DNA of 64,000 bases from Tractidigestivibacter scatoligenes (GCF_001494635.1 NZ_LOJF01000011.1:1-64000), one strand, 5' to 3'; shown: positions 46,712-56,950, counted from the first letter of the stretch. Numbers and translations: made by a program. Notes: generated from the letters alone by a model not told the origin.

Positions 46712-47482
46712 CTACATGCACAGCCCGCCGTCGATGCGAATGACCTCGCCCGTCACGTAGCTTGCGGCGTCGGAGACGAGAAACGCCACCACGCCGGCCA
46801 CCTCCTCGGCAGAGCCGAGCCTTCCCAGCGGGATGCGGGCGACATAGGTGTCGCGAGCCTCCTGCGGGAGCTTCTCGGTCATGTCGGTGTCGATGAAGCC
46901 GGGCGCCACGGCGTTTGCGGTGACGCCGCGACCGGCGAGCTCTTGCGCCACAGACTTGGTGAGACCCACCACGCCCGCCTTGGACGCGGCATAGTTGACC
47001 TGCCCCGCATTGCCGTGCAGGCCCACGACGGAGCTCACGTTCACAATGCGGCCGCCGCGCTGGCGCACGAAGTTTCTCGCGAGCGCACGCACCATGTTGA
47101 AGGTGCCCTTGAGGTTCACGTCGAGCACGCGGTCGAAGTCCTCGTCGCGCATGCGAGCAAAGAGCCCGTCGCGCGTGATGCCGGCGCTGTTCACGAGCGC
47201 CCACACGGGACCGAAGTCCTTGGTGACCTTGGCGACCGTCTCCTTGACGGCATCGGCGTCCGCCACGTCGCAGCGATATGCCGCCGCGCGGGCGCCAAGG
47301 CCCTCGAGGGCGCGTACGCAGCTTGTGGCGGCCTCCTCGTTGCCCGCGTAGATGATGGCCACGTCAAAGCCGTCGCGCGCGAGCCTTTCGGCGCAGGCGC
47401 GGCCAATGCCGCGCGAGCCGCCGGTGACAAGGGCCACGCGGCGGGTGTCCTTCTCGCCAGTCCCTGCGGTCTTCTCAGCCAT
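46712..47482 (-). CDS. fabG: 3-oxoacyl-ACP reductase (FabG)
   Basis: 256 residues from ATG 47482. It is a classical short-chain dehydrogenase: TGGSRGIGRA nucleotide loop, NSAGITRD, catalytic Ser in NVSSVVGLHGNAGQ and Tyr-x-x-x-Lys in YAASKAG, VAPGFIDTDM. It reduces 3-oxoacyl-ACP with NADPH. Two bases separate it from fabD upstream. Confidence 0.95.
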   Translation of the reverse strand: MAEKTAGTGEKDTRRVALVTGGSRGIGRACAERLARDGFDVAIIYAGNEEAATSCVRALEGLGARAAAYRCDVADADAVKETVAKVTKDFGPVWALVNSAGITRDGLFARMRDEDFDRVLDVNLKGTFNMVRALARNFVRQRGGRIVNVSSVVGLHGNAGQVNYAASKAGVVGLTKSVAQELAGRGVTANAVAPGFIDTDMTEKLPQEARDTYVARIPLGRLGSAEEVAGVVAFLVSDAASYVTGEVIRIDGGLCM

Positions 47483-47484
47483 GG

Positions 47485-48438
47485 CTACGCCTCCCCAAGC
47501 GCCTGAACGACCTCTTCGAGCTGGTCCGGCGTCTCGACGTTGTAGGTGGTCACGCCCTCGAGTGTGCGCTTCACGAGGCCCGTGAGCGTGTGGCCGGGTC
47601 CCACCTCCACAAAGGTGTCGATGCCCGCAGCCTGAAGCCCATGGAGCTCGTCCACCCAGCGGACGGGGTGCGAGACCTGCGCGGAGAGGGTCTGGGCAAT
47701 CTGGGCCGGCGTGTCCGCGTAGGGATCGCCAGTGAGGTTTGCCCATGCGGTCACGCTCGGTACCTGCGGCGGGTTTGCCGCAAGGTAAGCGGCAAGGCCG
47801 TCTGTTGCCGCCGCCATGTACGGGCTGTGGAACGCGCCGGAGACGGCAACCGCCATCGAGCGGCCGTGAGCCTCGCGCACCAGGGCGTCGAGCTTCTCGC
47901 ACGCCTCCGGCGAGCCGGCGACCACGGTCTGGAGCGGGCTGTTGTAGTTCACCGGCCAGGCCTCGCGTGCCTGGGCGGCGAGGCCCTCCACGGTAGCCGC
48001 GTCGAGCTTGAGCACGGCGCGCATGGCGCCGGGGTGCTCGTCGCAGCACGCCGTCATGAGGCGGGCGCGCTCCTGGACCAGGCGCGTTGCGGCAGCCACG
48101 TCAAACGCGCCGGCAAACGCCAGCGCCGCGACCTCGCCGAGCGAGTGGCCCGCCACGGCCGCCGGCGCAATGCCGCGCTCGCGCAGGGCGCAGGCGCAGG
48201 CAAGGTCGACGGCAAAGACGCAGGGCTGGGTGTTCTTGGTGAGCGAGAGCTCCTCCTTGGTGCCCGAGAAGCACTGCTCGCGCGTGCCGGGGCGGACCTT
48301 CTCCACCGCGTCAAAGACGGTGCGGGCGGCAAGGCTTGCCTCGTAGAGGTCATGCCCCATGCCGGACTTCTGCGAGCCCTGACCCGCAAAGAGGAAGGCC
48401 ACGTTGGGGCGCCCGGCTGCGGTGTCTACGCGATCCAT
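47485..48438 (-). CDS. fabD: Malonyl-CoA:ACP transacylase (FabD)
   Basis: 317 residues. It has FLFAGQGSQKSGMGHDLY, the active serine in AVAGHSLGEVAAL (Ser99), and the family's VSGAFHSPYM His. It overlaps the fabK stop by 13 nt. It loads malonyl groups onto AcpP for FabH and FabF. Confidence 0.95.
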   Translation of the reverse strand: MDRVDTAAGRPNVAFLFAGQGSQKSGMGHDLYEASLAARTVFDAVEKVRPGTREQCFSGTKEELSLTKNTQPCVFAVDLACACALRERGIAPAAVAGHSLGEVAALAFAGAFDVAAATRLVQERARLMTACCDEHPGAMRAVLKLDAATVEGLAAQAREAWPVNYNSPLQTVVAGSPEACEKLDALVREAHGRSMAVAVSGAFHSPYMAAATDGLAAYLAANPPQVPSVTAWANLTGDPYADTPAQIAQTLSAQVSHPVRWVDELHGLQAAGIDTFVEVGPGHTLTGLVKRTLEGVTTYNVETPDQLEEVVQALGEA

Positions 48439-49370
48439 TTGGTTGCCTCCCCCAGGTACTTCTCGGCGCCGTCCATGAGGTCGTCGACGATCTCCTGGGC
48501 CGTCTGCTCCTCGTGGACCATGGCGGCAACCTCGCCGGCCATGAAGGAGCCCTCCTCGTAGTTGCCGTCCTTGGCGGCCTTACGCAGGCTGCCGGCGCCA
48601 AACTTGCCCAGCTCCTCGGGGGTTGCGCCAGTGCGCTCGCGGCGGGCGAACTCCTGCGACAAGGGCGTCTTGAGGCAGCGCACGGCACCGTTCATGCTGC
48701 GGCCGGTCACGATGGTCGAGAGGTCCTTGGCCTTGAGGATGCGGTTCTTGTACTCCTGGCTCACGGTGCACTCGCGCGCCACCAGGAAGCGGGTCCCCAC
48801 TTGGACGCCCACGGCGCCCAGCATGAAGGCCGCGGCAACCTGACGCCCGTCGGCGATGCCGCCGGCGGCAAGGACCGGCACCTTCACGGCGTCGACCACC
48901 TGAGGCACGAGGACCATGGTCGAGAGGTCACCGATGTGGCCGCCGGACTCGCCGCCCTCGGCCACGAGGGCGTCTGCCCCCGCGCGCTCGAGGAGGCGGG
49001 CAAGCGCCACCGAGGAGACCACGGGGATCACCTTCACGCCCGCGGCCTTCCAGTCTGCCATGTACTTGCTGGGGTTGCCGGCGCCCGTCACCACGACGGG
49101 CACGTGCTCCTCGGCCACGACGCTCGCGACGTCCGCCGCAAAGGGGCTCTGGAGCATCACGTTGACGCCAAAGGGCTTCTCCGTGCGCTCGCGGCACTCG
49201 CGAATCTGGTCGCGCACCCAGTCGGCTCCCGCGTTCATGGCCGAGATGATGCCGAGGCCGCCGGCTTCGGAGACGGCGGAGGCGAGGCTCGCGTCGGCGA
49301 TCCACGCCATGCCGCCCTGGAAGATGGGCTTCTCGATGCCCACCAGGTCACAGAGGGGTGTCTTGATCAT
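48426..49370 (-). CDS. fabK: Enoyl-ACP reductase II (FabK, FMN-dependent)
   Basis: 314 residues. TPLCDLVGIEKPIFQGGMAW opens the nitronate-monooxygenase-like TIM barrel; VAEGGESGGHIGDLSTMVLV and PVLAAGGIADGRQVAAAFML are FMN/phosphate-binding features of FabK. It performs the last reduction in elongation. FabK is naturally refractory to triclosan-type FabI inhibitors; no FabI is seen here. Confidence 0.92.
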   Translation of the reverse strand: MIKTPLCDLVGIEKPIFQGGMAWIADASLASAVSEAGGLGIISAMNAGADWVRDQIRECRERTEKPFGVNVMLQSPFAADVASVVAEEHVPVVVTGAGNPSKYMADWKAAGVKVIPVVSSVALARLLERAGADALVAEGGESGGHIGDLSTMVLVPQVVDAVKVPVLAAGGIADGRQVAAAFMLGAVGVQVGTRFLVARECTVSQEYKNRILKAKDLSTIVTGRSMNGAVRCLKTPLSQEFARRERTGATPEELGKFGAGSLRKAAKDGNYEEGSFMAGEVAAMVHEEQTAQEIVDDLMDGAEKYLGEATKWIA

Positions 49371-49442
49371 GTGAGGTTGGTCCTTAGTCTTGGCTCCGGC
49401 GCTCCCGGCTCTTGTGCGTTCCCCCCGCGTGGGGTGGCCGTG

Positions 49443-49676
49443 CTACTTGGCGAGAAGGCCATCGACGAGGTCGACGAACTCGCCGACGGTCTTGGGGTTG
49501 GCCTCGGGGTCGATCTCGATGCCAAACTCGTCCTCGCAGGCCATGACGGCCTCGACGGTGGCCATGGAGTCAAGGCCGACCTCGGCGAGGTTGGTGTCGC
49601 GGGTGAGCTCGACGTCGTCCAGGCCCTCCTGGTCCTTGAGGATGGCGACGACGCGATCGAAAGTGGACTCTGCCAT
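49443..49676 (-). CDS. acpP: Acyl carrier protein (AcpP)
   Basis: 77 residues, acidic, with phosphopantetheine site GLDSMATVE (Ser37). It carries all acyl intermediates of the pathway. A perfect GCGCCGGG/CCCGGCGC hairpin (49696-49713) lies just ahead of the ribosome-binding site and might adjust the large amount of this protein relative to its neighbours. Confidence 0.95.
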   Translation of the reverse strand: MAESTFDRVVAILKDQEGLDDVELTRDTNLAEVGLDSMATVEAVMACEDEFGIEIDPEANPKTVGEFVDLVDGLLAK

Positions 49677-49784
49677 GGTTCTTCTCCTTCTTCTGGCGCC
49701 GGGGTCCCGGCGCGGACGAGGGCGCCTGGCGACGCCCGGGATACCGTAGGTGCCGCCGCGCCGTGCGGCGGACTTGCGACGGGG

Positions 49785-50762
49785 CTAGCTAGGGCTGGCC
49801 TCCCAGCGCACGAGGGTCGAGGCAACGTCGAGGCCGGCGCCAAAGCCCACGAGCGCCACGAGGTCGCCGGGGGAAAGCTCGCCCGCGCGGCTCATGCCGT
49901 CGAGCGCAAGCGGGATGCAGGCGCTCGAGACGTTGCCGGTGATTGCAAGGTTCACGGTCACGCGCGCACGGTCGAGGCCCAAGTGGGTGCAGACGGCATC
50001 GATGATGCGCTCGTTGGCCTGGTGGAGCACGAAGTGGTCGATGTCCGCGAGGGCGACGCCCGTCTCGGCGGACATGTCACGCAGCTCGCGCGTGACCTCG
50101 GTGACGGCAAAGTGGTAGACGCTCCTGCCCTTCATCGAGAGCGCGCTGGGCTTGGCGGCCTCGCGCGTGGGGTCAAAGGGGCTCGTGCCGGCAACTCCCG
50201 ACACGTCCAGCGCGGCCACGTTGGGGATGGTGCGCAGGCGCGTCCAGAGCGGACTCTCGCCGCCGGCCTCTACCACCACGGCGGCCGCGGCGTCGCCAAA
50301 GAGCACGCAGGTGGTGCGGTCGGTCCAATCCATGATGCGCGAGCACTTCTCGGCAGAGAGCACCAGCGCGCGCTTGGCGCGGCCGCGGGCAAGGTAGCCG
50401 TCTGCCACGTCGAGCGCGAAGACAAAGCCGGAGCACGCGGCCGAGACGTCGAACGCGGGGCAGGTGGCGCCCAGGCGCTCAGCCACGGCGCAGGCCTCGG
50501 CGGGCATGAGGTGGTCTGCCGTGGTGGTGGAGCAGACGATGAGGTCCAGGTCCTTTGGGGCAATGCCCGCGGACTCGAGGGCGTTGCGCGAGGCCTGCTC
50601 CGCAAGGTCGTCGAGCGACTCGGTGGTGCAGACGCGGCGCTCGCGAATGCCCGTGCGTGTGCGAATCCACTCGTCGCTGGTGTCGAGGAAGGTGGAGAGC
50701 TCGTCGTTGGTGACACTGCGGGTGGGCAGCGCCGAGCCCGTCCCGATGATCGTGTAGGACAT
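49785..50762 (-). CDS. fabH: 3-oxoacyl-ACP synthase III (FabH)
   Basis: 325 residues. The catalytic triad motifs are Cys110 (DVSAACSGF), His in FVLHQANERI and Asn in ITGNVSSAC. It starts fatty-acid synthesis from acyl-CoA and malonyl-ACP and sets the primer type (straight or branched). Its ATG overlaps the regulator's TAA by one base (TAATG). Confidence 0.95.
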   Translation of the reverse strand: MSYTIIGTGSALPTRSVTNDELSTFLDTSDEWIRTRTGIRERRVCTTESLDDLAEQASRNALESAGIAPKDLDLIVCSTTTADHLMPAEACAVAERLGATCPAFDVSAACSGFVFALDVADGYLARGRAKRALVLSAEKCSRIMDWTDRTTCVLFGDAAAAVVVEAGGESPLWTRLRTIPNVAALDVSGVAGTSPFDPTREAAKPSALSMKGRSVYHFAVTEVTRELRDMSAETGVALADIDHFVLHQANERIIDAVCTHLGLDRARVTVNLAITGNVSSACIPLALDGMSRAGELSPGDLVALVGFGAGLDVASTLVRWEASPS

Positions 50763-51349
50763 TACGCAACGCCGCCCTTCTCGGCCAGGATCTTCTCAAG
50801 CTCCTCGCGCTGGGCACGCTGGGCCTCCGCGTAGAAGTGCTCGAGGCGGCGGATGCCGTCGAGCAGAACCTGGCGCTCGGGGATCGTGAGGCCGAGCGAG
50901 ACCTCCTCGGACATGTGGCGGTTGAAGACCGCATGGAGCCTAAAGACGCGCTCGCCGCGGCGGGTGAGACTCACGTTGACGCGCCGCGCGTCCCTGGGGT
51001 CGCGGCACTTCTCGACGTAGCCCTTTCGCACGAGCCGGTTCACTGCCGTGGTGGCCGAGGGGACCTTGATGTCGAGCGCGCGGGCAATGTCCGAGACGCT
51101 GATGGTCTCATCGGTGTGGAAGGTCGTGCGGCCAACGACCTCGATGAGGTTGAGCTCGGCCACCGAGAGGTCGATACCGTGCGAGCGGCGCGTGAGGTCC
51201 TCAAGGCGGTCAATCGAGTCGTAGGTGTTGCTCAGAAGGCGCGAGATCTCGGCGACAAAGGCGACTTCGTCGTTAACGTCGACGTCCTCCGGGCCGCTTG
51301 CGACGGCGAGCCCCGGCTCCTGCGCGTGCCTCTCATACGACTTGCCCAC
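50762..51349 (-). CDS. fabT: MarR-family regulator of fatty-acid synthesis (FabT-like)
   Basis: 195 residues from GTG 51349 behind GGGGGG. The winged helix contains ISVSDIARALDIKVPSATTA followed by VNRLVRKGYVEKCRDPRDAR. It is the first gene of the operon and lies just below a 21-bp palindrome, as FabT does in streptococci, where acyl-ACP is the corepressor. It is longer than typical FabT (about 145), with an extra N-terminal region and a Glu/Gln-rich tail. Its orthology is inferred from position. Confidence 0.82.
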   Translation of the reverse strand: MGKSYERHAQEPGLAVASGPEDVDVNDEVAFVAEISRLLSNTYDSIDRLEDLTRRSHGIDLSVAELNLIEVVGRTTFHTDETISVSDIARALDIKVPSATTAVNRLVRKGYVEKCRDPRDARRVNVSLTRRGERVFRLHAVFNRHMSEEVSLGLTIPERQVLLDGIRRLEHFYAEAQRAQREELEKILAEKGGVA

Positions 51350-51386
51350 GTGACCCCCCGATCGCGTTGGCGACGATGTTGGAATT

Positions 51387-51434
51387 AATTAGTTAGTCTA
51401 ACTAATTATTTACAGTGTAGCGAATTCTCCGCAA
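51387..51434 (-). promoter_or_regulatory. Promoter and 21-bp palindromic operator of the fatty-acid operon
   Basis: AATTAGTTAG-T-CTAACTAATT at 51387-51407 is a perfect palindrome. On the minus strand a likely -35 TTGCGG (51434-51429) and -10 TAAATA (51412-51407), spaced 16 bp, place the palindrome on and just after the -10. A MarR dimer bound there would block transcription. Confidence 0.65.
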
Positions 51435-51473
51435 TGCGCTGTTATGCCGACACATTCACGCAATCTGCACGAT

Positions 51474-51502
51474 GGAATCCCGTTGCCCCGCAATGGGATT
51501 CC
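51474..51502. terminator. Hairpin beyond the birA stop
   Basis: GGAATCCC/GGGATTCC with a 13-nt loop lies just past the birA end (51516) and upstream of the fab promoter, so it could end birA transcription before the operon. The T run is poor. Confidence 0.4.
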
Positions 51503-51515
51503 GTTGCCCGGCAAA

Positions 51516-52358
51516 TCAATCCCGCGCGCGGAGCGAGGCCTGCTCGGAGGAGAAGCGCAGCTCATGGCCATTGGCCTGGAGCACAAAGGCGCGTCCGAGC
51601 GCGTCCACGGCAGCAAAGGTTCCCTCACCGAGCAGCTCGCCCGAAGGCGAGACAACCTGCACCGCGTGGCCGAGAAGCGCCAGCGACACCTGGTAGTCTT
51701 CGAGGAGCGGCGCAAGCGGACCTTCCGCCTGGGACTGAGCGGCCAGCGCCTGCGCCCACGCGTCCACGCGGGAGATGACGGCGTCTCGGAAGGTCGTGGC
51801 AAGCGCCTCAAAGTCGCCTGCCGCACTAGCCGCGGTGCCATCAAGGCACTCGTCCAGGTAGGCCGGCGGAAGCGCCCCTACCATGCCGTCGTGGACCGCG
51901 GCGGGGCGAATGACCTCGCGCAACGGGCGCGTGAGGTTCACGCCAATGCCGCACACGGCAAACGCGCCAGCCGCGGACTCCCCCACCTCGACGAGAATTC
52001 CGCCCAGCTTGGAGCCGTCCTTCTCGCCCGTAAGCGCAATGATGTCGTTTGGCCACTTGAGTGCGACGTCCCGGGCGCCAAGCGCGTGGCACGCGTCGAG
52101 CACGCCAAGCCCGCACGCTGCGGGGATGGCCGAGAAGCTCGCACGCGGAACCTGCGGACGCACCAGAACCGAGAAGTACAGGCCTCCCTTGGGCGAGACC
52201 CACACGTGGCCCCTGCGGCCGCGGCCCAGGGTCTGGCGGCGCGCGGCGACGGCAGCACCGTGGGACGCTCCCTCGCGACCGAGGCGCATGACGTCATTAT
52301 TGGTTGACTCGGTCACGTCGACAATCGTGACCGCGGGAAACCCCGTTCCTCTCGCCAT
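51516..52358 (-). CDS. birA: Biotin-protein ligase (BirA, class I)
   Basis: 280 residues from ATG 52358 with GAGAGGGGAGAG upstream. The biotin-loop motif GRGRRGHVWVSPKGGLYFSV, KWPNDIIAL and GGILVEVGE with GIGVNL are diagnostic. There is no N-terminal DNA-binding domain, so it is a ligase only. It would attach biotin to Lys138 of AccB, encoded in the next operon. Confidence 0.92.
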   Translation of the reverse strand: MARGTGFPAVTIVDVTESTNNDVMRLGREGASHGAAVAARRQTLGRGRRGHVWVSPKGGLYFSVLVRPQVPRASFSAIPAACGLGVLDACHALGARDVALKWPNDIIALTGEKDGSKLGGILVEVGESAAGAFAVCGIGVNLTRPLREVIRPAAVHDGMVGALPPAYLDECLDGTAASAAGDFEALATTFRDAVISRVDAWAQALAAQSQAEGPLAPLLEDYQVSLALLGHAVQVVSPSGELLGEGTFAAVDALGRAFVLQANGHELRFSSEQASLRARD

Positions 52359-52512
52359 GCGCTCTCCCCTCTCCCTGGTCCTCTGTTCCGACCGACCGGA
52401 CCTTCCCCAGAGTTTATCTATGTCCCTTTGACCCATCATGCACCAGCTGGGCTCATACAGCAGCCGATTAGGAGATACCAATAGACTCCGTGGGATGCTG
52501 GGGTCGCGAATC

Positions 52513-52587
52513 GTTGTTACCGGGCCGTTCGAGGTTCTCATCGTTTGCCCTGTTGGGCAATCTTACGCCAAACGTGTCGGTAACAAC
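52513..52587. repeat. Palindromic intergenic repeat, family 1 copy 3
   Basis: 75 bp from GTTGTTACCGG to CGGTAACAAC, same ends and length as the copies near 40.3 kb. Confidence 0.75.
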
Positions 52588-52607
52588 GCACGGGCCGAGA
52601 AGCTCCC

Positions 52608-52681
52608 TTGTTACCGGCTCGTCGAACCGCCGCGTCATCTTCCCAGATAGCCGCCCGCAACTACGAACGTGCCGGTAACAA
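52608..52681. repeat. Palindromic intergenic repeat, family 1 copy 4
   Basis: 74 bp from TTGTTACCGG to CCGGTAACAA, 20 bp after copy 3. Confidence 0.75.
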
Positions 52682-52726
52682 CGAGTGATATGAGAAGCCT
52701 CTTATTGCCGGCGCCGAGAAGCCCCC

Positions 52727-52799
52727 TTGTTACCGGCTCGTCGCGGGGCCGCAGCGTTTGCCCAGTTGGGTTCTCAAATGCGAGACGTGCCGGTAACAA
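52727..52799. repeat. Palindromic intergenic repeat, family 1 copy 5
   Basis: 73 bp from TTGTTACCGG to CCGGTAACAA. Together copies 3-5 fill most of the 487-bp gap between birA and the DUF554 gene; nothing else is seen there. Confidence 0.75.
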
Positions 52800-52845
52800 G
52801 CATCTGAGCAGCCAGCGTCACTGCCGCAAATGCGCGGCCCGGCGG

Positions 52846-53562
52846 CTACATCAACCCCAGCGCCATCGCCGCGGGGACGAGAAAGATGGGGGCAAACGCT
52901 GCAGGGATGAGGTTTGCAACCTTGATGTCGGTCACGCCAAGGAGGTTGGTGCCCACGGCAAGCAGCAGCGTGGAGCCGGTGACGGCAACTTCGGTGACAA
53001 CTGCGTCGGTGAGGAAGGACCCCACCAGGCTTGCCAGCACGGAGAGGATGCCCTCGTAGACGACAAGGCTCACGCCGCAAAAGGGCACGCCGATGCCCAT
53101 AGTCGCTGCCATGGGAAGGCAGACTGCCAGGTCGATGACGCCCTTCGAGATGAGGGTCGAGTGGTCAAGCAAGATGCCGCTCGAGAGCGACCCGACAATG
53201 GCCATGGCTCCCGTACAGGTGAAGATAGAGGCCGTGACGAAGCCGTCCGAGAAGTTCCCAAGGCGCTTCGAACCAGCAAACGCCTGGTTGAGGCACCGCT
53301 GAGCCCAGTCACCCAACGAACGAATGCGCGCGTCGATGTCGATGCCCAGGCCGATCACGGAGCCAAGCGCCAACGAAAGCGTAACGATGGCAACGCTGCC
53401 GCCCTGCATCATCCCCTGGACGGCCACCAGCACGACGGCAAGGCCCTGCCCCTTGAGAAGGAAGTCCCCCAAGCGCTCCGAGACCCGACCCTTAAAGAAA
53501 AGGCCGAGAACTCCGCCGACTGCAGCCTCGAAACCGTTTATGAGGGCTCCTACCAGAACCAC
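52846..53562 (-). CDS. DUF554 membrane protein
   Basis: 238 residues with about seven transmembrane segments. The DUF554 pattern is clear: GALINGFEAAVGGVLGLFFK, AIVTLSLALGSVIGLGIDID and FVTASIFTCTGAMAIVGSLS. Function unknown; these are often annotated as possible transporters. It stands alone between repeat clusters. Confidence 0.82.
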   Translation of the reverse strand: MVLVGALINGFEAAVGGVLGLFFKGRVSERLGDFLLKGQGLAVVLVAVQGMMQGGSVAIVTLSLALGSVIGLGIDIDARIRSLGDWAQRCLNQAFAGSKRLGNFSDGFVTASIFTCTGAMAIVGSLSSGILLDHSTLISKGVIDLAVCLPMAATMGIGVPFCGVSLVVYEGILSVLASLVGSFLTDAVVTEVAVTGSTLLLAVGTNLLGVTDIKVANLIPAAFAPIFLVPAAMALGLM

Positions 53563-53610
53563 GTTCGCTCCTTGATTCCTGATTGTTCACTCGCCACGCC
53601 TAATGTCGAC

Positions 53611-54078
53611 CTACGACTCGTTCACGCGCTTGCCGCTCATGTGGTCAATGGAAAGCTCAAGCAGCTGGATCCTCTCGGCGGTGCGCTTGATCTCGTCGGC
53701 CACGTAGCCGGATGGGTCGTACTTCTCGCCCAGGCGACGCGCAATCTCGAGGGACTCCGGGGTTGTTTTCATAAGCGTGATGCGCCCGAAGACGATGACA
53801 CTTCGCACGTCTGGGCCAACCTTGCCCTCAACGGGCACGCCTTGATCAAAGACGGTGAACGAGACGCGATTGTCGGCCTTGATGGCATCAATCTTGTGGC
53901 CAGTCTTGGCACCGTGAAAGTAGATCTTTCCCTGTTCGTACAGGTAGTCCATGGGAACGCCGTACGGATAGCCGTCCTCGCCGTGAACCGCCAGGACGCC
54001 ACGCCGCTCAGAGAGCAGGATCTTCTCGCACTCTTCCTGCGCCAGCTGCTGCTTGAAGCGTCTCATCTGCCTGAACAT
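53611..54078 (-). CDS. Pyridoxamine 5'-phosphate oxidase-like (flavin-binding) protein
   Basis: 155 residues from ATG 54078 behind GGAAGGCGGGG. It has the FMN-binding split barrel: GVLAVHGEDGYPYGVPMDYL, IYFHGAKTGHKIDAI, VSFTVFDQG. It belongs to the NimA/PNPOx-like group, whose members act on flavin or heme-related substrates or reduce nitro compounds. The exact substrate is not evident. Confidence 0.82.
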   Translation of the reverse strand: MFRQMRRFKQQLAQEECEKILLSERRGVLAVHGEDGYPYGVPMDYLYEQGKIYFHGAKTGHKIDAIKADNRVSFTVFDQGVPVEGKVGPDVRSVIVFGRITLMKTTPESLEIARRLGEKYDPSGYVADEIKRTAERIQLLELSIDHMSGKRVNES

Positions 54079-54189
54079 AGCCCCGCCTTCCCGCAAGCCG
54101 CGGGGATCCAACCCGCGGCGCGAATTCGTCATTGTGTGGCTCATCAGTTTGAGCGCAGTCAAGATTGCGCGTGAAAGGGGCTCCGTTCT

Positions 54190-54431
54190 GCATCGAACTC
54201 GCCTTTGTTACACAAATTTCTGTTTCTTTGCATCGAACTGCCCTTCGTTACACCCTATTTCGAAGGACACCTAAGTGTCGGCGTGTAGATGCCTACAACA
54301 TATAGTGGTTATCAGACTTGCAAGGACAATATGCAGGCGCTCATACTTGAGGAACTCCAGAAACCCCATATAACGAAGGGCAGTTCGGCGCAATAAACTC
54401 AAAAATCGTGTAACGTAGGGCAGTTCCTCGA
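54190..54431. repeat. Inverted repeat cluster, family 2 (four 24-bp units)
   Basis: GCATCGAACTGCCCTTCGTT + ACAC at 54230-54253, a variant at 54190-54213 in the same direction, and two inverted variants at 54368-54391 and 54408-54431. The arms enclose about 115 bp of AT-rich sequence. It fills the 424-bp gap between the PNPOx-like and yaaA genes; no gene is apparent. Confidence 0.65.
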
Positions 54432-54502
54432 ATATTTCTTTGTTACTTTCTCGTCTTTCCGCGCTTGCGGGCCGGCTTAGGCAGCCAACGGAATGGAACA
54501 GC

Positions 54503-55279
54503 ATGGCATTGATGCTCGTAATATCGCCGGCGAAGCGGATGGACGTAGTCGAAGGCCCGCCCTTCGCCCAAACTCGGCCCGCGTTTCTCGCCGACGCGCA
54601 GCACCTGGCCCGCAAGCTGCGTTCCCTTGACTACGACGGCGCACGCAGGGTCTGGCGATGCAGCGACACACTGGCACGGCCCAACTGGGAACGGCTTACC
54701 ACCATGCCTGAGGACATGGCGAGAGAACCTCGGCTACTCTCCCCTTCCGTACTCACGTACGTGGGCATTCAATACCAGCACCTAGCCCCGCAGGTCATGA
54801 CCGAGAAGGAGCTGATGTGGCTCTCGTCTCACCTGCGCATCCTTTCCGGGATGTACGGGATTCTGCGTCCACTTGACGGCGTGATCCCATATCGCCTGGA
54901 GATGCAGGCAAAGCTTGCCGTTGACGGGTGCCGAGACCTCTACGAGTTCTGGGGAGGGCGACTTATAAACGCCTTCCTCGGCGGCGGTACGGACGTCATC
55001 GTGAACGTTGCCTCGCAGGAGTACGCAAAGGCCGTGGTCCCTTGGGCGCAGCGCACGGGCGTACCTGTGGTGACCTGCGTTTTTGGGGAGGTTCGCGCCT
55101 CTGACGGTCGCGTTGTCCAGCGCGCAACCGAGGCGAAGGCCGCACGCGGAACGTTTGTACGGTGGTGCGCAGAGCAGGGGGTCGAGAAGGTCGAGCAGCT
55201 CGAGGGGTTCTCGGAGAGAGGGTACCGTTTGAATCGGAGCCGCTCCGACGCCGAGACGCTCACGTTCGTGCGCGGGTAA
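54503..55279 (+). CDS. yaaA: YaaA/DUF328 peroxide-stress protein
   Basis: 258 residues from ATG 54503; ATG 54512 is an alternative. VISPAKRMD at the N terminus, SGMYGILRPLDGVIPYRLEM and NVASQEYAKAV are conserved YaaA motifs. YaaA lowers free intracellular iron under hydrogen peroxide stress. It is the only plus-strand gene in this stretch and is flanked by intergenic repeats on both sides. Confidence 0.88.
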   Translation: MALMLVISPAKRMDVVEGPPFAQTRPAFLADAQHLARKLRSLDYDGARRVWRCSDTLARPNWERLTTMPEDMAREPRLLSPSVLTYVGIQYQHLAPQVMTEKELMWLSSHLRILSGMYGILRPLDGVIPYRLEMQAKLAVDGCRDLYEFWGGRLINAFLGGGTDVIVNVASQEYAKAVVPWAQRTGVPVVTCVFGEVRASDGRVVQRATEAKAARGTFVRWCAEQGVEKVEQLEGFSERGYRLNRSRSDAETLTFVRG

Positions 55280-55282
55280 CAC

Positions 55283-55416
55283 GTCGCCGGAGAGCCCCTT
55301 TTGAATGACTTTGTCGCCAAACTGGGCCTTCCGGCGACTATTTGTCGCCGGAGAGCGTGCGTTGTTGCAATTTGCATCAAAAAGGGCCTACCGGCGGCGG
55401 CACTACGACCGGCGAC
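55283..55416. repeat. Palindromic intergenic repeat, family 3 (two units)
   Basis: Unit 1 at 55283-55338 has ends GTCGCCGGA/TCCGGCGAC. Unit 2 at 55344-55416 starts GTCGCCGGAGAGC, as unit 1 does, and ends CCGGCGAC. Both contain GGGCCT near the right end. It lies between the convergent yaaA and rpoD genes. Confidence 0.55.
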
Positions 55417-55518
55417 CCGTCCGCGCCGCAACCGCGCAGAGAGTACTCGCGTTACAAAATTGCGGGCCGCCAAAGGGACGGCCCACACATACATCTACCA
55501 GCTCAAACGCGAGAGGCG

Positions 55519-56907
<1,389 letters not shown>

Positions 56908-56950
56908 GTTATTCCCTTCGACGCAGTAACCTTCAAGATGCTACCCGTTT

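Noticed and set aside
45225-46760. Plus-strand open frame of 511 codons across accB and fabF
   Set aside because: Antisense shadow of two clear fatty-acid genes with conserved catalytic motifs.
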